A DNA stretch of 36,186 bases, from contig JAZGFB010000032.1 of assembly GCA_036479015.1 (NCBI GenBank), positions 1 to 36,186 on the forward strand. The letters are read 5' to 3'. Position numbers and translations under genes: made by a program. How positions within the stretch are numbered: the first letter of the stretch is position 1; each line of letters begins with the position of its first letter. Below, piece by piece: positions 24,109 through 32,237 of the stretch. Origin of the DNA: NVTR01 sp036479015. Its GTDB lineage: Bacteria; Pseudomonadota; Alphaproteobacteria; Rhodobacterales; Rhodobacteraceae. The notes below the pieces were generated by a model. It was given only the letters and a program-made list of their open reading frames with translations, made no database searches and was not told the origin of the DNA.

Positions 24109-25802
24109 CTGTCGGTGTGGTGATGTTGGTTCACGATGCATTGCATCGGGCCGAGCAGGTCGCCCGCCATTGGGCAGAATCTGGATGCCCCGTGGTCATT
24201 CATGTGGACAGTCGGGTTGGCCGGCGCGTCTATCATGAATTCACCAACCGCCTGGCAGAGGTTGAGAATATTGAATTTTGCTCCCGGCATCGCTGTGAAT
24301 GGGGTACATTTTCCCTGGTGAAGGCCACCCAGACCGGATCAGAAATGTTGCTCACCAACTACCCGGATGTGCGACATGTCTATCTGGCCTCTGGTTCCTG
24401 CTTGCCGCTAAGGCCCGTGTCTGAACTTGTTGAATACCTGGAAAAATGGCCGAAAACAGATTTTGTGGAATCTGTGACAACCCGGGATGTGCCCTGGACA
24501 ATCGGTGGGTTTGATTCTGAACGTTTCACCCTGCGTTTCCCGTTCTCTTGGAAGCGCCAACGCCGATTGTTTGATTCTTTTGTTTGGCTTCAGCAAAAGC
24601 TAAAGGTCCGTCGGAAAATACCTGACGCCATTGTACCGCATCTGGGGTCCCAGTGGTGGTGCCTTACCCGCCAAACCCTGTCGGCAATTCTGCAAGATCC
24701 GGAACGCCGTCGCTACGAAAAATATTTTTCGCAGGTATGGATACCGGATGAAAGCTATTTTCAAACCCTTGCCCGACACTATTCAACAGATATTCAAAGC
24801 CGATCCCTGACGCTTTCAAAATTTGAATTTATGGGTAAGCCGCACGTATTTTACGACGACCACCTACAGCTTTTGCGCCGGTCTGACTGTTTCGTTGCCC
24901 GTAAAATCTGGCCCGATGCTGATAAGCTGTATCAGAACTTTCTGTCGCCCAGACTATCGCAAATGGGAGCAGCAGAACCCAATCCGGGGAAAATAGACAA
25001 AATATTTTCCAAAGCTGTAGACCGTCGCACCAATGGCAGGGCGGGCCTGTACATGCACAGCAGGTTTCCAAAAGAGGGGTTCGAAAAGGGGACGACATGC
25101 ACCCGCTATTCAGTATTCGAAGGCTTCAATGACCTGTTTGAGGATTTTGATGATTGGTTGACCAAAGCCGTCGGCGGGCGTGTGCATGGCCACCTGTTTG
25201 CGCCAGAGCGCGCCGAATTTTCGGGCGGTCAAAAAATATTTTCCGGCGGCCTGTCAGACAGCGCGCTGCTGCGCGACTATAATCCCAAAAGCTTTTTCAC
25301 CAGCCTGCTGTGGAACACCCGGGGGGAGCATCAGTGCTTTCAGTTCGGGCCGCGCGATAACCAAGACATTTCATGGCCTATTGCCACCGACCCAAATGCG
25401 CAGGTGTCGGTCATTACCGGGGCTTGGGCCGTGCCACTTTTCCGCTCTAACCTAAATTTTGCTGAAATCCGTGAAACGGCCGCAAAATTGCAGCGGATAG
25501 AAAATGATCATTTGGATATACTAGCGACGATATATACCAAGGCCAGGGTCAGAATTTGGACGCTGGCAGAATTCGTCGAGGCACCGATGGAACCATTGCA
25601 AACAATAATTGATGAAATTGGTGTCCGCCATATCAGCCGGCTTACAGAGGCGCCAAAAATGGTGAACCTTGATGGGTTTGGACAGTTCTTGCAGAACCTG
25701 AAAAACCAGGGGATGCAGCCACAGCTCATGGGTGAATTTCCGGTTGAACCGGCAAGAAATAACGCCTCATCGACGCCGCAACGCCCGTATTTGGTGAAAT
25801 AG
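24105..25802 (+). CDS. GT14-type (core-2/I-branching) glycosyltransferase with uncharacterised C-terminal domain
   Basis: The 565-residue protein has two parts. Residues 1-240 match the GT14 family (beta-1,6-N-acetylglucosaminyltransferase-like): VVMLVHDALHRAEQVARHW, VIHVDSRV, RHRCEWGTFSLVKAT, YLASGSCLPLRP and GSQWWCLTRQTL. Residues about 290-560 form a separate conserved-looking domain (probably the one named DUF5928 in Rhodobacterales) with LYMHSRFP, GHLFAPERAEFSGG, LLWNTRGEHQCFQFGPRD and VITGAWAVPLFRS. No function is known for it. The start overlaps the previous stop as ATGA, and the sulfotransferase-like gene begins 4 bases after its stop, so the three are probably made together. Bacterial GT14 members build branches or linkers in surface glycans. 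Confidence 0.82.
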   Translation: MTVGVVMLVHDALHRAEQVARHWAESGCPVVIHVDSRVGRRVYHEFTNRLAEVENIEFCSRHRCEWGTFSLVKATQTGSEMLLTNYPDVRHVYLASGSCLPLRPVSELVEYLEKWPKTDFVESVTTRDVPWTIGGFDSERFTLRFPFSWKRQRRLFDSFVWLQQKLKVRRKIPDAIVPHLGSQWWCLTRQTLSAILQDPERRRYEKYFSQVWIPDESYFQTLARHYSTDIQSRSLTLSKFEFMGKPHVFYDDHLQLLRRSDCFVARKIWPDADKLYQNFLSPRLSQMGAAEPNPGKIDKIFSKAVDRRTNGRAGLYMHSRFPKEGFEKGTTCTRYSVFEGFNDLFEDFDDWLTKAVGGRVHGHLFAPERAEFSGGQKIFSGGLSDSALLRDYNPKSFFTSLLWNTRGEHQCFQFGPRDNQDISWPIATDPNAQVSVITGAWAVPLFRSNLNFAEIRETAAKLQRIENDHLDILATIYTKARVRIWTLAEFVEAPMEPLQTIIDEIGVRHISRLTEAPKMVNLDGFGQFLQNLKNQGMQPQLMGEFPVEPARNNASSTPQRPYLVK

Positions 25803-25806
25803 CGGC

Positions 25807-27234
25807 ATGGCCCGTGAATACAGCCATTTTATTGTCCTTGCTGGCATGCGCACTGGGTCAAACTACCTGGAAGAAAACCTAAATGAATACCCGGGAATTT
25901 TCAGCCATGGGGAACTGTTTAACCCGCATTTTATCGGGGGCCCAAATAAGTCTACGAAACTTGGGGTTTCACTCGCGCAACGGACCGAAGACCCAAGTAA
26001 AGTTATCGATGCGATCATCAATATCCCCGGACAATTGAACGGCTTTAGGTTTTTTTACGATCATGACCAAAGGGTCTTTGACAGCAGCCTGGCCGATGAA
26101 AATTGCGCTAAAATTGTCCTGACCCGAAACCCAATTGAAACCTACATTTCAAGGGAAATCGTGCGCCAGACGCAACAATGGCGATTGGGCGATTTCAAAA
26201 GCGCCAAGTCGGCACGGGTTACCTTTGATGCGGATGATTTTTCCGCCCATCTCGAAATTCAACAGCAATTCCAAAGCAAAATCAAAAGCGGCCTCCAGAA
26301 ATCTGGGCAGACGGCATTTTACCTAAGCTATGACGACATACCCGATCAGAATGTCCTAAATGGTCTGGTTAAATTTCTTGGTGTAGACGCGCATAAAAAG
26401 AAAACAACGACCAAAACAAAAAAGCAAAACCCCCAGGCACTGGACGAAAAAGTTGTCAATTATGATGATATGCTGGTGGCACTTGGTAAGCTGGATCTAT
26501 TTGCTATCGACCGCCATTTAAGCTTTGAGCCAGCAAGGGGTGCCGTTGTTCCAACCTATATTGCGGCCCCCAAATCGCCGCTGCTATATGCGCCCATTGC
26601 CTCTGGCCCGACGGCGGAAGTCGCGCGTTGGTTGGCAGATTTGGACGGCGAAAAAGACGATGAACTGATACGGGGTTTTACCCAAAAATCGTTGCGCCAA
26701 TGGAAGCGAAAATCCAAGAACCATAGGACATTCACCGTTATTAGGCACCCGGTTGTGCGGCTGCACACGGCCTTCGTACAGCACATTTTGATGGCCGGGC
26801 CACTACAGTACACCAAGATCAGAAATATTCTTACCGATCAATATGGCCTGCCGATTCCGGATAAAGTTACTGATCAGAATTACGATGCGGCCGCGCATCG
26901 GGCTGCACTTTTGGCGTTTGCAGAGTTCATCAAAGGAAATTTAAATGGCCAGACAAGCATTCGTGTCGACGCTGCCTGGGCGTCCCAGTCGGAAATTTTA
27001 CGTGGCATTAGCCAGTTTGCAACGCCGGATCATGTCTTCAGAGAAACCGACCTATCCGATGCGCTTGGGCAATTGGCTGATGGCTGCTCATTGGCGTCAC
27101 CAAAGCTGACAGCCACCCCAATTGCAGCACCGGTATCACTGGAAGAAATCTACGATCAAGACGTCGAGGCCGCAATAAAGTCGGCATATCAGCGCGACTA
27201 TATGATGTTTGGCTTCGGGCAATGGCGCCCTTAA
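25807..27234 (+). CDS. Two-module sulfotransferase-like protein (NodH-like)
   Basis: The 475-residue protein resembles the group annotated as nodulation protein NodH in Rhodobacterales. Module 1 (1-240) has the PAPS 5'-phosphosulfate loop LAGMRTGSNYLEENL (11-25) and the 3'-phosphate site KIVLTRNPIETYISREI (102-118). Module 2 (about 247-475) has a second TFTVIRHPVVRLHTAFVQ element (308-325), as in Sulfotransfer_2 enzymes, but its first loop (about 257-272) lacks a clear Gly-Ser/Thr motif, so it may be inactive or bind an acceptor. A Lys/Thr-rich linker lies near 197-207. Likely role: PAPS-dependent sulfation of the glycan made by this run. Its stop overlaps ptsN on the other strand by 4 bases. 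Confidence 0.8.
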   Translation: MAREYSHFIVLAGMRTGSNYLEENLNEYPGIFSHGELFNPHFIGGPNKSTKLGVSLAQRTEDPSKVIDAIINIPGQLNGFRFFYDHDQRVFDSSLADENCAKIVLTRNPIETYISREIVRQTQQWRLGDFKSAKSARVTFDADDFSAHLEIQQQFQSKIKSGLQKSGQTAFYLSYDDIPDQNVLNGLVKFLGVDAHKKKTTTKTKKQNPQALDEKVVNYDDMLVALGKLDLFAIDRHLSFEPARGAVVPTYIAAPKSPLLYAPIASGPTAEVARWLADLDGEKDDELIRGFTQKSLRQWKRKSKNHRTFTVIRHPVVRLHTAFVQHILMAGPLQYTKIRNILTDQYGLPIPDKVTDQNYDAAAHRAALLAFAEFIKGNLNGQTSIRVDAAWASQSEILRGISQFATPDHVFRETDLSDALGQLADGCSLASPKLTATPIAAPVSLEEIYDQDVEAAIKSAYQRDYMMFGFGQWRP

Positions 27235-27695
27235 GCGGCACGGCTTTCCAAGGTTTCAGTTAAAATCGCATGCAGGGTGGCCGGGTCAGAATTGGCGCGC
27301 AACTTGGCACATATGGATCCATCGCGCATGGTCCGCGAGACCAGCGCCAGCGCCTTCAAGTGTTCAACACCTGCATTTTTTGGTGCGAATAGGGCAAACA
27401 CCAGATCAACAGGCTGGCGATCTGCCGAATTAAAATCCAGTGGCTTTTCCAACCTCAGAAATGCACCAGAGACCTGGTTAATATCGGCCAGTCTGGCATG
27501 GGGCAGCGCCACGCCATTGCCAACACCGGTTGGCCCCAGGTTTTCCCGTTCAAGCAGTGCCTCAACAGTGGTGTCCAGGCTAAGATCAAGCGATCCGGTG
27601 GCGATTTCGCCCAGTTCAATAAACAGACGTTTCTTGCTGGAAACAGCACTGGCCACCCGAACGGCTGTCGGGGAAAGTATAGTTGAAAGATCCAT
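27231..27695 (-). CDS. ptsN: PTS IIA-like nitrogen regulatory protein PtsN (EIIA-Ntr)
   Basis: PtsN takes phosphate from NPr and regulates nitrogen, potassium and envelope functions; it moves no sugar. The 154-residue IIA domain shows GVGNGVALPHARL with the phospho-accepting His66, and PVDLVFALFAPKNAGVEHLKALALVSR. Length is standard. It lies 36 bases behind hpf in the lpt-hpf-ptsN order. In many proteobacteria rpoN sits between lptB and hpf; it is absent here, as is usual in this order. It converges on the sulfotransferase-like gene without a terminator. Confidence 0.93.
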   Translation of the reverse strand: MDLSTILSPTAVRVASAVSSKKRLFIELGEIATGSLDLSLDTTVEALLERENLGPTGVGNGVALPHARLADINQVSGAFLRLEKPLDFNSADRQPVDLVFALFAPKNAGVEHLKALALVSRTMRDGSICAKLRANSDPATLHAILTETLESRAA

Positions 27696-27731
27696 TATTT
27701 GTACGTTTTTCCTGGGCTTCTAGGCAGTGGG

Positions 27732-28307
27732 TCACTTCATATTATGCGGATCGACCCACCCGATATTTCCATCATCGCGCCGGTAAACCACATTTATTCC
27801 GCCATGTCCTTCATTTCGAAAAACAAGCGCTGGTGCGCCTGCCAGCTCCATCTGCATCACGGCCTCTCCAACTGAAACTGACGGAACATCCGTCTCCATT
27901 TCAGCTATGATCATCGGTTGCAGCGTTGTTGGTTCCGACTCATCCGGTTCATCGGATGCGGCCAGTACATATGAGGATGCGATTGAAAGTTCAATAGGCT
28001 GTTGGCGATGCTTGTGATGGTCTTTCAATCGGCGCTTATAGCGCCTTAGTTGCTTTTCCAGTTTTTCGCAGCATTTATCAAATGCCACATAAATATCATG
28101 GGCATGGGCGTTTGCCTGGGCGTTCAAACCGGTCGAAAGATGTACAGTCGCTTCGCAATAAAATTCATTCGCGCTTTTGGAAAATAAGATAATAGCCTCG
28201 GTCGGCCGCTCTGCATATTTCCTTACCACCTCATCAAGTTCACCTTTTACGTGAACCTGTAATGCGTCTCCGATGTCAATCTGTTTGCCGCTAATCTGAT
28301 ACCGCAT
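27732..28307 (-). CDS. hpf: Ribosome hibernation promoting factor, long form
   Basis: The 191-residue protein is the long form (HPF-long), which by itself pairs 70S ribosomes into 100S dimers in stationary phase. The N-terminal S30AE domain (1-105) reads MRYQISGKQIDIGDALQVHV and has FYCEATVHLSTGLNAQANAHAHDIYVAFD. A charged linker follows. The C-terminal dimer domain has ALVFRNEGHGGINVVYRRDDGNIGWVDPH. The ATG at 28307 has a near-perfect AGGAG 5 bases ahead; the ATG at 28334 is rejected. Confidence 0.94.
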   Translation of the reverse strand: MRYQISGKQIDIGDALQVHVKGELDEVVRKYAERPTEAIILFSKSANEFYCEATVHLSTGLNAQANAHAHDIYVAFDKCCEKLEKQLRRYKRRLKDHHKHRQQPIELSIASSYVLAASDEPDESEPTTLQPMIIAEMETDVPSVSVGEAVMQMELAGAPALVFRNEGHGGINVVYRRDDGNIGWVDPHNMK

Positions 28308-28484
28308 TTTGTCTCCTATGAAAAACATCAGCATGGTTCCTATTCAGGCAGTCCGAAAAAATGCTGAAAACTGAAAGGTTAGAAAATGCAGTGCCAGTAA
28401 AAGTATACGCCGCTAAGTCAACCGATTGGAGAGGGGGTACTTGCATCTGCATTGCTGCCATTTGGCGATATCTAGTGCGGTTTT

Positions 28485-28501
28485 GTCAACTGCAAGTTGA
28501 C
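28485..28501 (-). terminator. Hairpin after lptB
   Basis: GTCAAC (28485-28490) and GTTGAC (28496-28501) form a 6-bp stem with a 5-base loop, flanked by T and A runs. It lies 12 bases after the lptB stop on the minus strand and at the head of the 206-bp gap before the hpf start. It could be a weak terminator or an operator for hpf. Confidence 0.35.
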
Positions 28502-28513
28502 GAAAATTAGAAA

Positions 28514-29254
28514 TTAGCCGGTTTTAAAGCTGTCACCCAAATAGACGCGCCGCACGTTTTCATCCGCTATAACTTCCTCGGCAGTACCACTCATCAACAC
28601 AGTGCCGTCGTGCAAAATATACGCACGATCCAGAATTCCCAGCGTTTCGCGGACATTGTGATCCGTGATCAAAACGCCAATGCCGCGGTTCTTTAGGTCC
28701 GCGACCAGGGTGCGAATTTCGCCCACTGCAATTGGATCAACACCGGCAAATGGCTCATCCAGCAGAACATAGTTGGGGTTGGTTGCCAGGCACCGGGCAA
28801 TTTCAACCCGGCGACGTTCACCGCCCGAAAGGGCAAGCGCAGACGCCCGCCGCAAATGCGAAATTGAAAACTCTGATAGCAGTTCTTCCAGACGTTCGCG
28901 CCGACGATGCGGATCTTTGACTGAAATTTCCAGAATTGCCAAAATATTGTTTTCCACCGATAGGCCGCGAAATATTGACATTTCTTGGGGTAAATAGCCG
29001 ATCCCCAATTTCGCCCGGCGATACATTGGCATCATCGTCACGTCTTTGCCGTCAATGATAACCTGGCCACCTTCTGGTGTGACCAACCCGGCAATTGAAT
29101 AAAAACACGTGGTTTTACCGGACCCATTGGGCCCCAGCAGGGCAACAACTTCGCCCCGTGCAAGCTCCATGCTCACGTCGCGGATAACCACGCGTTTTTT
29201 GTAGCTTTTTCGCAAATTAATAATTTGCAGCCCAAGCTGCCCATCTTTTTCCAT
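28514..29254 (-). CDS. lptB: LPS export ABC transporter ATPase LptB
   Basis: LptB powers LptFG to lift LPS from the inner membrane onto the LptC-LptA bridge. The 246-residue ATPase has Walker A GPNGSGKT (41-48), the Q-loop GYLPQEMSIFRG, the signature LSGGERRRVEIARCL, Walker B YVLLDEPFAGVDP and the switch-region LITDHNVRETL. The ATG overlaps the lptA stop by one base (TGATG), which implies coupled translation. Length is normal. Confidence 0.97.
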   Translation of the reverse strand: MEKDGQLGLQIINLRKSYKKRVVIRDVSMELARGEVVALLGPNGSGKTTCFYSIAGLVTPEGGQVIIDGKDVTMMPMYRRAKLGIGYLPQEMSIFRGLSVENNILAILEISVKDPHRRRERLEELLSEFSISHLRRASALALSGGERRRVEIARCLATNPNYVLLDEPFAGVDPIAVGEIRTLVADLKNRGIGVLITDHNVRETLGILDRAYILHDGTVLMSGTAEEVIADENVRRVYLGDSFKTG

Positions 29255-29757
29255 CAGTTGTTGTCAGTCCTAAATATCGTGCGAACGCGGCCTGCCATTG
29301 TTGCCCGTCCGGTTTTCAGGTCAATAACCATCCGCTGGGCCGACAGGGCGTTCCTGCCCTGTGTCAAAATGACATTCCCGATCATGGTTATGACACTTGT
29401 TTCCAACGAATACTCGGCACTTTCGGCCTCTGCGGCTTCGCTGCCCGATGTCAAAGTAACCCCGCCACTTGCCATAAGGCGGGAAATGTTGCCGGTGGCT
29501 TCATTTGCTGATGCTGCATATTGAACCAGAACTTTGCCAGCCGACAGGCGCAGATCACCCTGCCCGATCAATACATTTCCGACAAATTGCGCCGAGCCAT
29601 CGCTTTGATCAATGCTCAGCTGATCTGCGGATATTTCGATCGGCTGAGACGCGTCATGCTGCAGCCCACCAAATGCCACATCCGCCCCTTGCGCAATAAG
29701 GCTGGCAGGCTGAAATATCAGGAAAAGTGCAATGACTGCTGGGAAAAACAAGTGCAT
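29254..29757 (-). CDS. lptA: LPS transport periplasmic protein LptA
   Basis: LptA forms the periplasmic bridge that carries LPS between LptC and LptD. The 167-residue protein has a signal peptide (1-22, ending SLIAQ) and an OstA-type jelly roll: PIEISADQLSIDQSDGSAQF, VGNVLIGQGDLRLSAGKVLV and GNVILTQGRNALSAQRMVID. It lies between lptC (13 bases upstream) and lptB. AGGAC lies about 10 bases before the ATG. Confidence 0.94.
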   Translation of the reverse strand: MHLFFPAVIALFLIFQPASLIAQGADVAFGGLQHDASQPIEISADQLSIDQSDGSAQFVGNVLIGQGDLRLSAGKVLVQYAASANEATGNISRLMASGGVTLTSGSEAAEAESAEYSLETSVITMIGNVILTQGRNALSAQRMVIDLKTGRATMAGRVRTIFRTDNN

Positions 29758-29770
29758 TATCTGGTGCGTC

Positions 29771-30385
29771 CTATTGTTGTGCCGGGGTGTATATCAACTT
29801 TACACCCTTACTGAATTTTAGCTGATAGCCAACCGCGTCTTCGCCCGGTTCTTGCTGCAATGCCAACTGTCCGGCAATGATATGCCCCAACGGGCCATCG
29901 GCAATTATTTCACCTGTTGTTGATATGCGTGATCGGTTCATATCAGCAATGATAGCATCGGTTTTGATCAAATAACCAGTTGATGTTGTCAGTGAAACGC
30001 CGTCCTCAAGAACGGCTGTTCCGGCAATTGTGTCAAAAACCCCGGTATTGGCGGAAATATTGACGACCCTTCCATCGGGGGTTTCATATACACCTTTTAA
30101 ACCGTTGGCCTTCAGACCTGCCTCTGGGCTTATTAGCGGAACAGCTAGAGCCGCAGAAAAATCAATGGCCGACCCGTCCGAAGTGACACCAGAAAAAGCT
30201 GGGTTTCGAATTTTCGGCTCACGGGCAATGTCCCTAAGTTCGCTTTCTCCAAAGGGAAGCGTTGTTGTCAAATCGTTGGATTTTGACGCCAAAAACAACG
30301 TCGACAAAATTGCCAGCGCGGTCAGTGGGAATAGTATTTTTAGCCAGGTGACAATGCGGGAATATGAATCGTCAAATAATGCCAC
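29771..30385 (-). CDS. lptC: LPS export inner-membrane protein LptC
   Basis: LptC is the single-span inner-membrane protein that receives LPS from LptB2FG. The 204-residue product has one transmembrane segment near 12-33 (TWLKILFPLTALAILSTLFL) and a periplasmic OstA-like domain with GVYETPDGRVVNISANTG and GHIIAGQLALQQ. The start is GTG at 30385, 3 bases after the kdsD stop; no clear ribosome site is seen, so reinitiation is likely. It is diverged, as usual for LptC, and identified largely by context. Confidence 0.9.
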   Translation of the reverse strand: MALFDDSYSRIVTWLKILFPLTALAILSTLFLASKSNDLTTTLPFGESELRDIAREPKIRNPAFSGVTSDGSAIDFSAALAVPLISPEAGLKANGLKGVYETPDGRVVNISANTGVFDTIAGTAVLEDGVSLTTSTGYLIKTDAIIADMNRSRISTTGEIIADGPLGHIIAGQLALQQEPGEDAVGYQLKFSKGVKLIYTPAQQ

Positions 30386-30388
30386 CTG

Positions 30389-31342
30389 TCACACCACGCC
30401 AGCGCGCAAACAGTCATGAATATGCAATATTCCAACCGGGCAACTGGCAGCATCTACAACAAACAGGCAGGTAATTTCCCGAGCATTCATAATGGCAACG
30501 GCTTCTTCGGCCAAAGAGTCGGGGGCAATTGTTGTCGGGTCTTTGGTCATGACCGCGCGGGCGGTCTTTTCCAACAGCCCATCCATATGCCGTCGCAGGT
30601 CCCCATCTGTGACGATGCCAATCAACGCGCTGTCATCACCAACAACACCAACCACCCCAAAACCCATCTTACTGATCGCCAGTAATGCATCAGCCATGGG
30701 CGCGCCGGGCGTCACAAGCGGCAGGTCTTCGTGCATAAGGTCGGACACTTTTGACAATCTGGCCCCCAGCATCCCGCCGGGGTGAAAATCACCGTAACGC
30801 GCGGGTGTTAGCTTTTGATGCTCCATAAGCGCCACAGATAGCGCATCCCCCAGTGCCAATGTCATCGTCGTTGACGTGGTTGGCGCCATACCAATCGAAC
30901 ATGCCTCGGGCGCATCCGGTAGCAAAATTGCAATTTCGGCCTGCTGCAACAGCGTGCTTTTGGCGCGGCTTGCCACGCCGATCATCGGAATGCCAAAGCG
31001 TCGGGTATAGGCAATAATATCGGCCAATTCAGGTGTCTCACCGGAATTTGACAGCACCAGAACCACATCATCCGGTGTCATCATGCCAAGATCACCATGG
31101 CTTGCCTCTGCCGGGTGGACAAAAAATGCTGGTGTGCCGGTACTGGCCAGCGTCGCCGCTATTTTGCGAGCGATATGGCCGGATTTACCCATGCCAGAAA
31201 CCACAATGCGGCCCTTGGCATTCTGCATCAGCTCAACCGCCTGGCCAAAGCTTTCACCAAGCGATGTGGCCAGCAATTTTAGCGCGTCTGCCTCACGGTT
31301 AATAACCCTTTGGCCGGTGGCAAGAATTGTGTCTTTGTTCAT
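30389..31342 (-). CDS. kdsD: Arabinose-5-phosphate isomerase (KdsD/KpsF)
   Basis: KdsD converts ribulose 5-phosphate to arabinose 5-phosphate, the first step of Kdo synthesis. The 317-residue enzyme has an N-terminal SIS domain with VVSGMGKSGHIARKIAATLA, HPAEASHGDLGM and VLSNSGETPEL, then two CBS domains after about 205, including FGVVGVVGDD and LIGIVTDGDLRRHM. It lies 15 bases behind rnd and 3 bases before lptC, joining Kdo supply with LPS export. kdsA and kdsC are not in the window; kdsB is 13 kb away. Confidence 0.95.
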   Translation of the reverse strand: MNKDTILATGQRVINREADALKLLATSLGESFGQAVELMQNAKGRIVVSGMGKSGHIARKIAATLASTGTPAFFVHPAEASHGDLGMMTPDDVVLVLSNSGETPELADIIAYTRRFGIPMIGVASRAKSTLLQQAEIAILLPDAPEACSIGMAPTTSTTMTLALGDALSVALMEHQKLTPARYGDFHPGGMLGARLSKVSDLMHEDLPLVTPGAPMADALLAISKMGFGVVGVVGDDSALIGIVTDGDLRRHMDGLLEKTARAVMTKDPTTIAPDSLAEEAVAIMNAREITCLFVVDAASCPVGILHIHDCLRAGVV

Positions 31343-31357
31343 CTGTAGCGCCGCTTT

Positions 31358-31969
31358 CTAATGGGCGAAGATATCGATTTCGGGCCAACCGGCAAGATCA
31401 AGCTTGGCACGGGTTGGCAAAAATTCAAAACAGGCCGCCGCCATTTCCGCCCGGCCTTCGCGCACAAGACGTTGATCCAACTTTTCCCGCAGCTTGTGCA
31501 GATACAAAACATCAGATGCCGCATAACTGATCTGAGATTTGCTTAGGCTATCGGCCCCCCAATCGCTTTGCTGCTGTTGTTTTGACACATCGACGCTTAG
31601 CAATTCATCCAGCAGGTTCTTTAGCCCGTGCCGATCTGTGTAAGTGCGTATCAGCTTTGACGCGATCTTTGTGCAATAAACAGGTGCGGTAACCGTACCA
31701 AAGGCGTTCAACAGCGCCGCAATATCAAACCGCCCAAAATGAAACAGCTTTAGCACGTTTTCATCGGCAAGCATTTTACACAGGTTTGGGGCCGCAGTTT
31801 GGCCAATGGCGATCTGAACCAAATGCGCGTTACCGTCGCCCCCGGACATTTGCACAACACACAGCCGATCCCGGTGCGGGTTTAACCCCATGGTTTCGCA
31901 GTCAATTGCGACAACCGGGCCAAGGTCCAACCCGTCTGGCAGGTCGTTTTGATAAACATGGTTTGCCAA
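31358..31969 (-). CDS. rnd: Ribonuclease D-type 3'-5' exonuclease
   Basis: The 203-residue protein is the short alphaproteobacterial RNase D form: the DEDDy exonuclease domain without the HRDC domains of the E. coli enzyme. The active-site pieces are VAIDCETMGL (Asp23, Glu25), LFHFGRFDIAAL and QISYAASDVLYL, with the Tyr and last Asp. It should trim RNA 3' ends. The TTG at 31969 gives MANHVYQNDLPDGLDLGP, the usual family start, with AAGGA 8 bases ahead; the ATG at 32035 would add an unlikely polar extension. It heads the rnd-kdsD-lptCAB unit. Confidence 0.88.
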   Translation of the reverse strand: MANHVYQNDLPDGLDLGPVVAIDCETMGLNPHRDRLCVVQMSGGDGNAHLVQIAIGQTAAPNLCKMLADENVLKLFHFGRFDIAALLNAFGTVTAPVYCTKIASKLIRTYTDRHGLKNLLDELLSVDVSKQQQQSDWGADSLSKSQISYAASDVLYLHKLREKLDQRLVREGRAEMAAACFEFLPTRAKLDLAGWPEIDIFAH

Positions 31970-32020
31970 TTTCGGCTTCCTTTTTGGGGTGTTGATATCG
32001 GTTTGGGGAATAGTGCTTTT

Positions 32021-32053
32021 GCATTGGCGACGCAACTAAGCATGCGCCAATGC
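32021..32053. repeat. Inverted repeat between rnd and the spike genes
   Basis: GCATTGGCG (32021-32029) and CGCCAATGC (32045-32053) are perfect 9-bp arms around 15 bases. They lie about 50 bases upstream of the rnd start in the 268-bp divergent gap, so could be an operator for either side or an RNA leader structure. No T run is attached. The rest of the gap is AT-rich and carries a second, shorter inverted repeat (TGTGAA-TT-TTCACA, 32205-32218) just before the spike-base ribosome site. Confidence 0.5.
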
Positions 32054-32237
32054 CGATGGCTGATAAAAATGACCAGGCTAGAAACAATCAATTTGGAAGA
32101 ATTTTACGAAAGTTTACCAATATTTCACATTGCTGGGTTAATCACCGGACACTTTCCTAAAATGAGTGAACGAACCGACCTGCGTTAAGCGGGCGGTTCC
32201 CCTATGTGAATTTTCACAGGATCAAGGAGCTTGAATC

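Noticed and set aside
28385..28405. Sigma-54-like TGGCAC element upstream of hpf (minus strand)
   Set aside because: The GG half is present but the downstream GC element is missing (TTTC instead of TTGC), so the match is incomplete.
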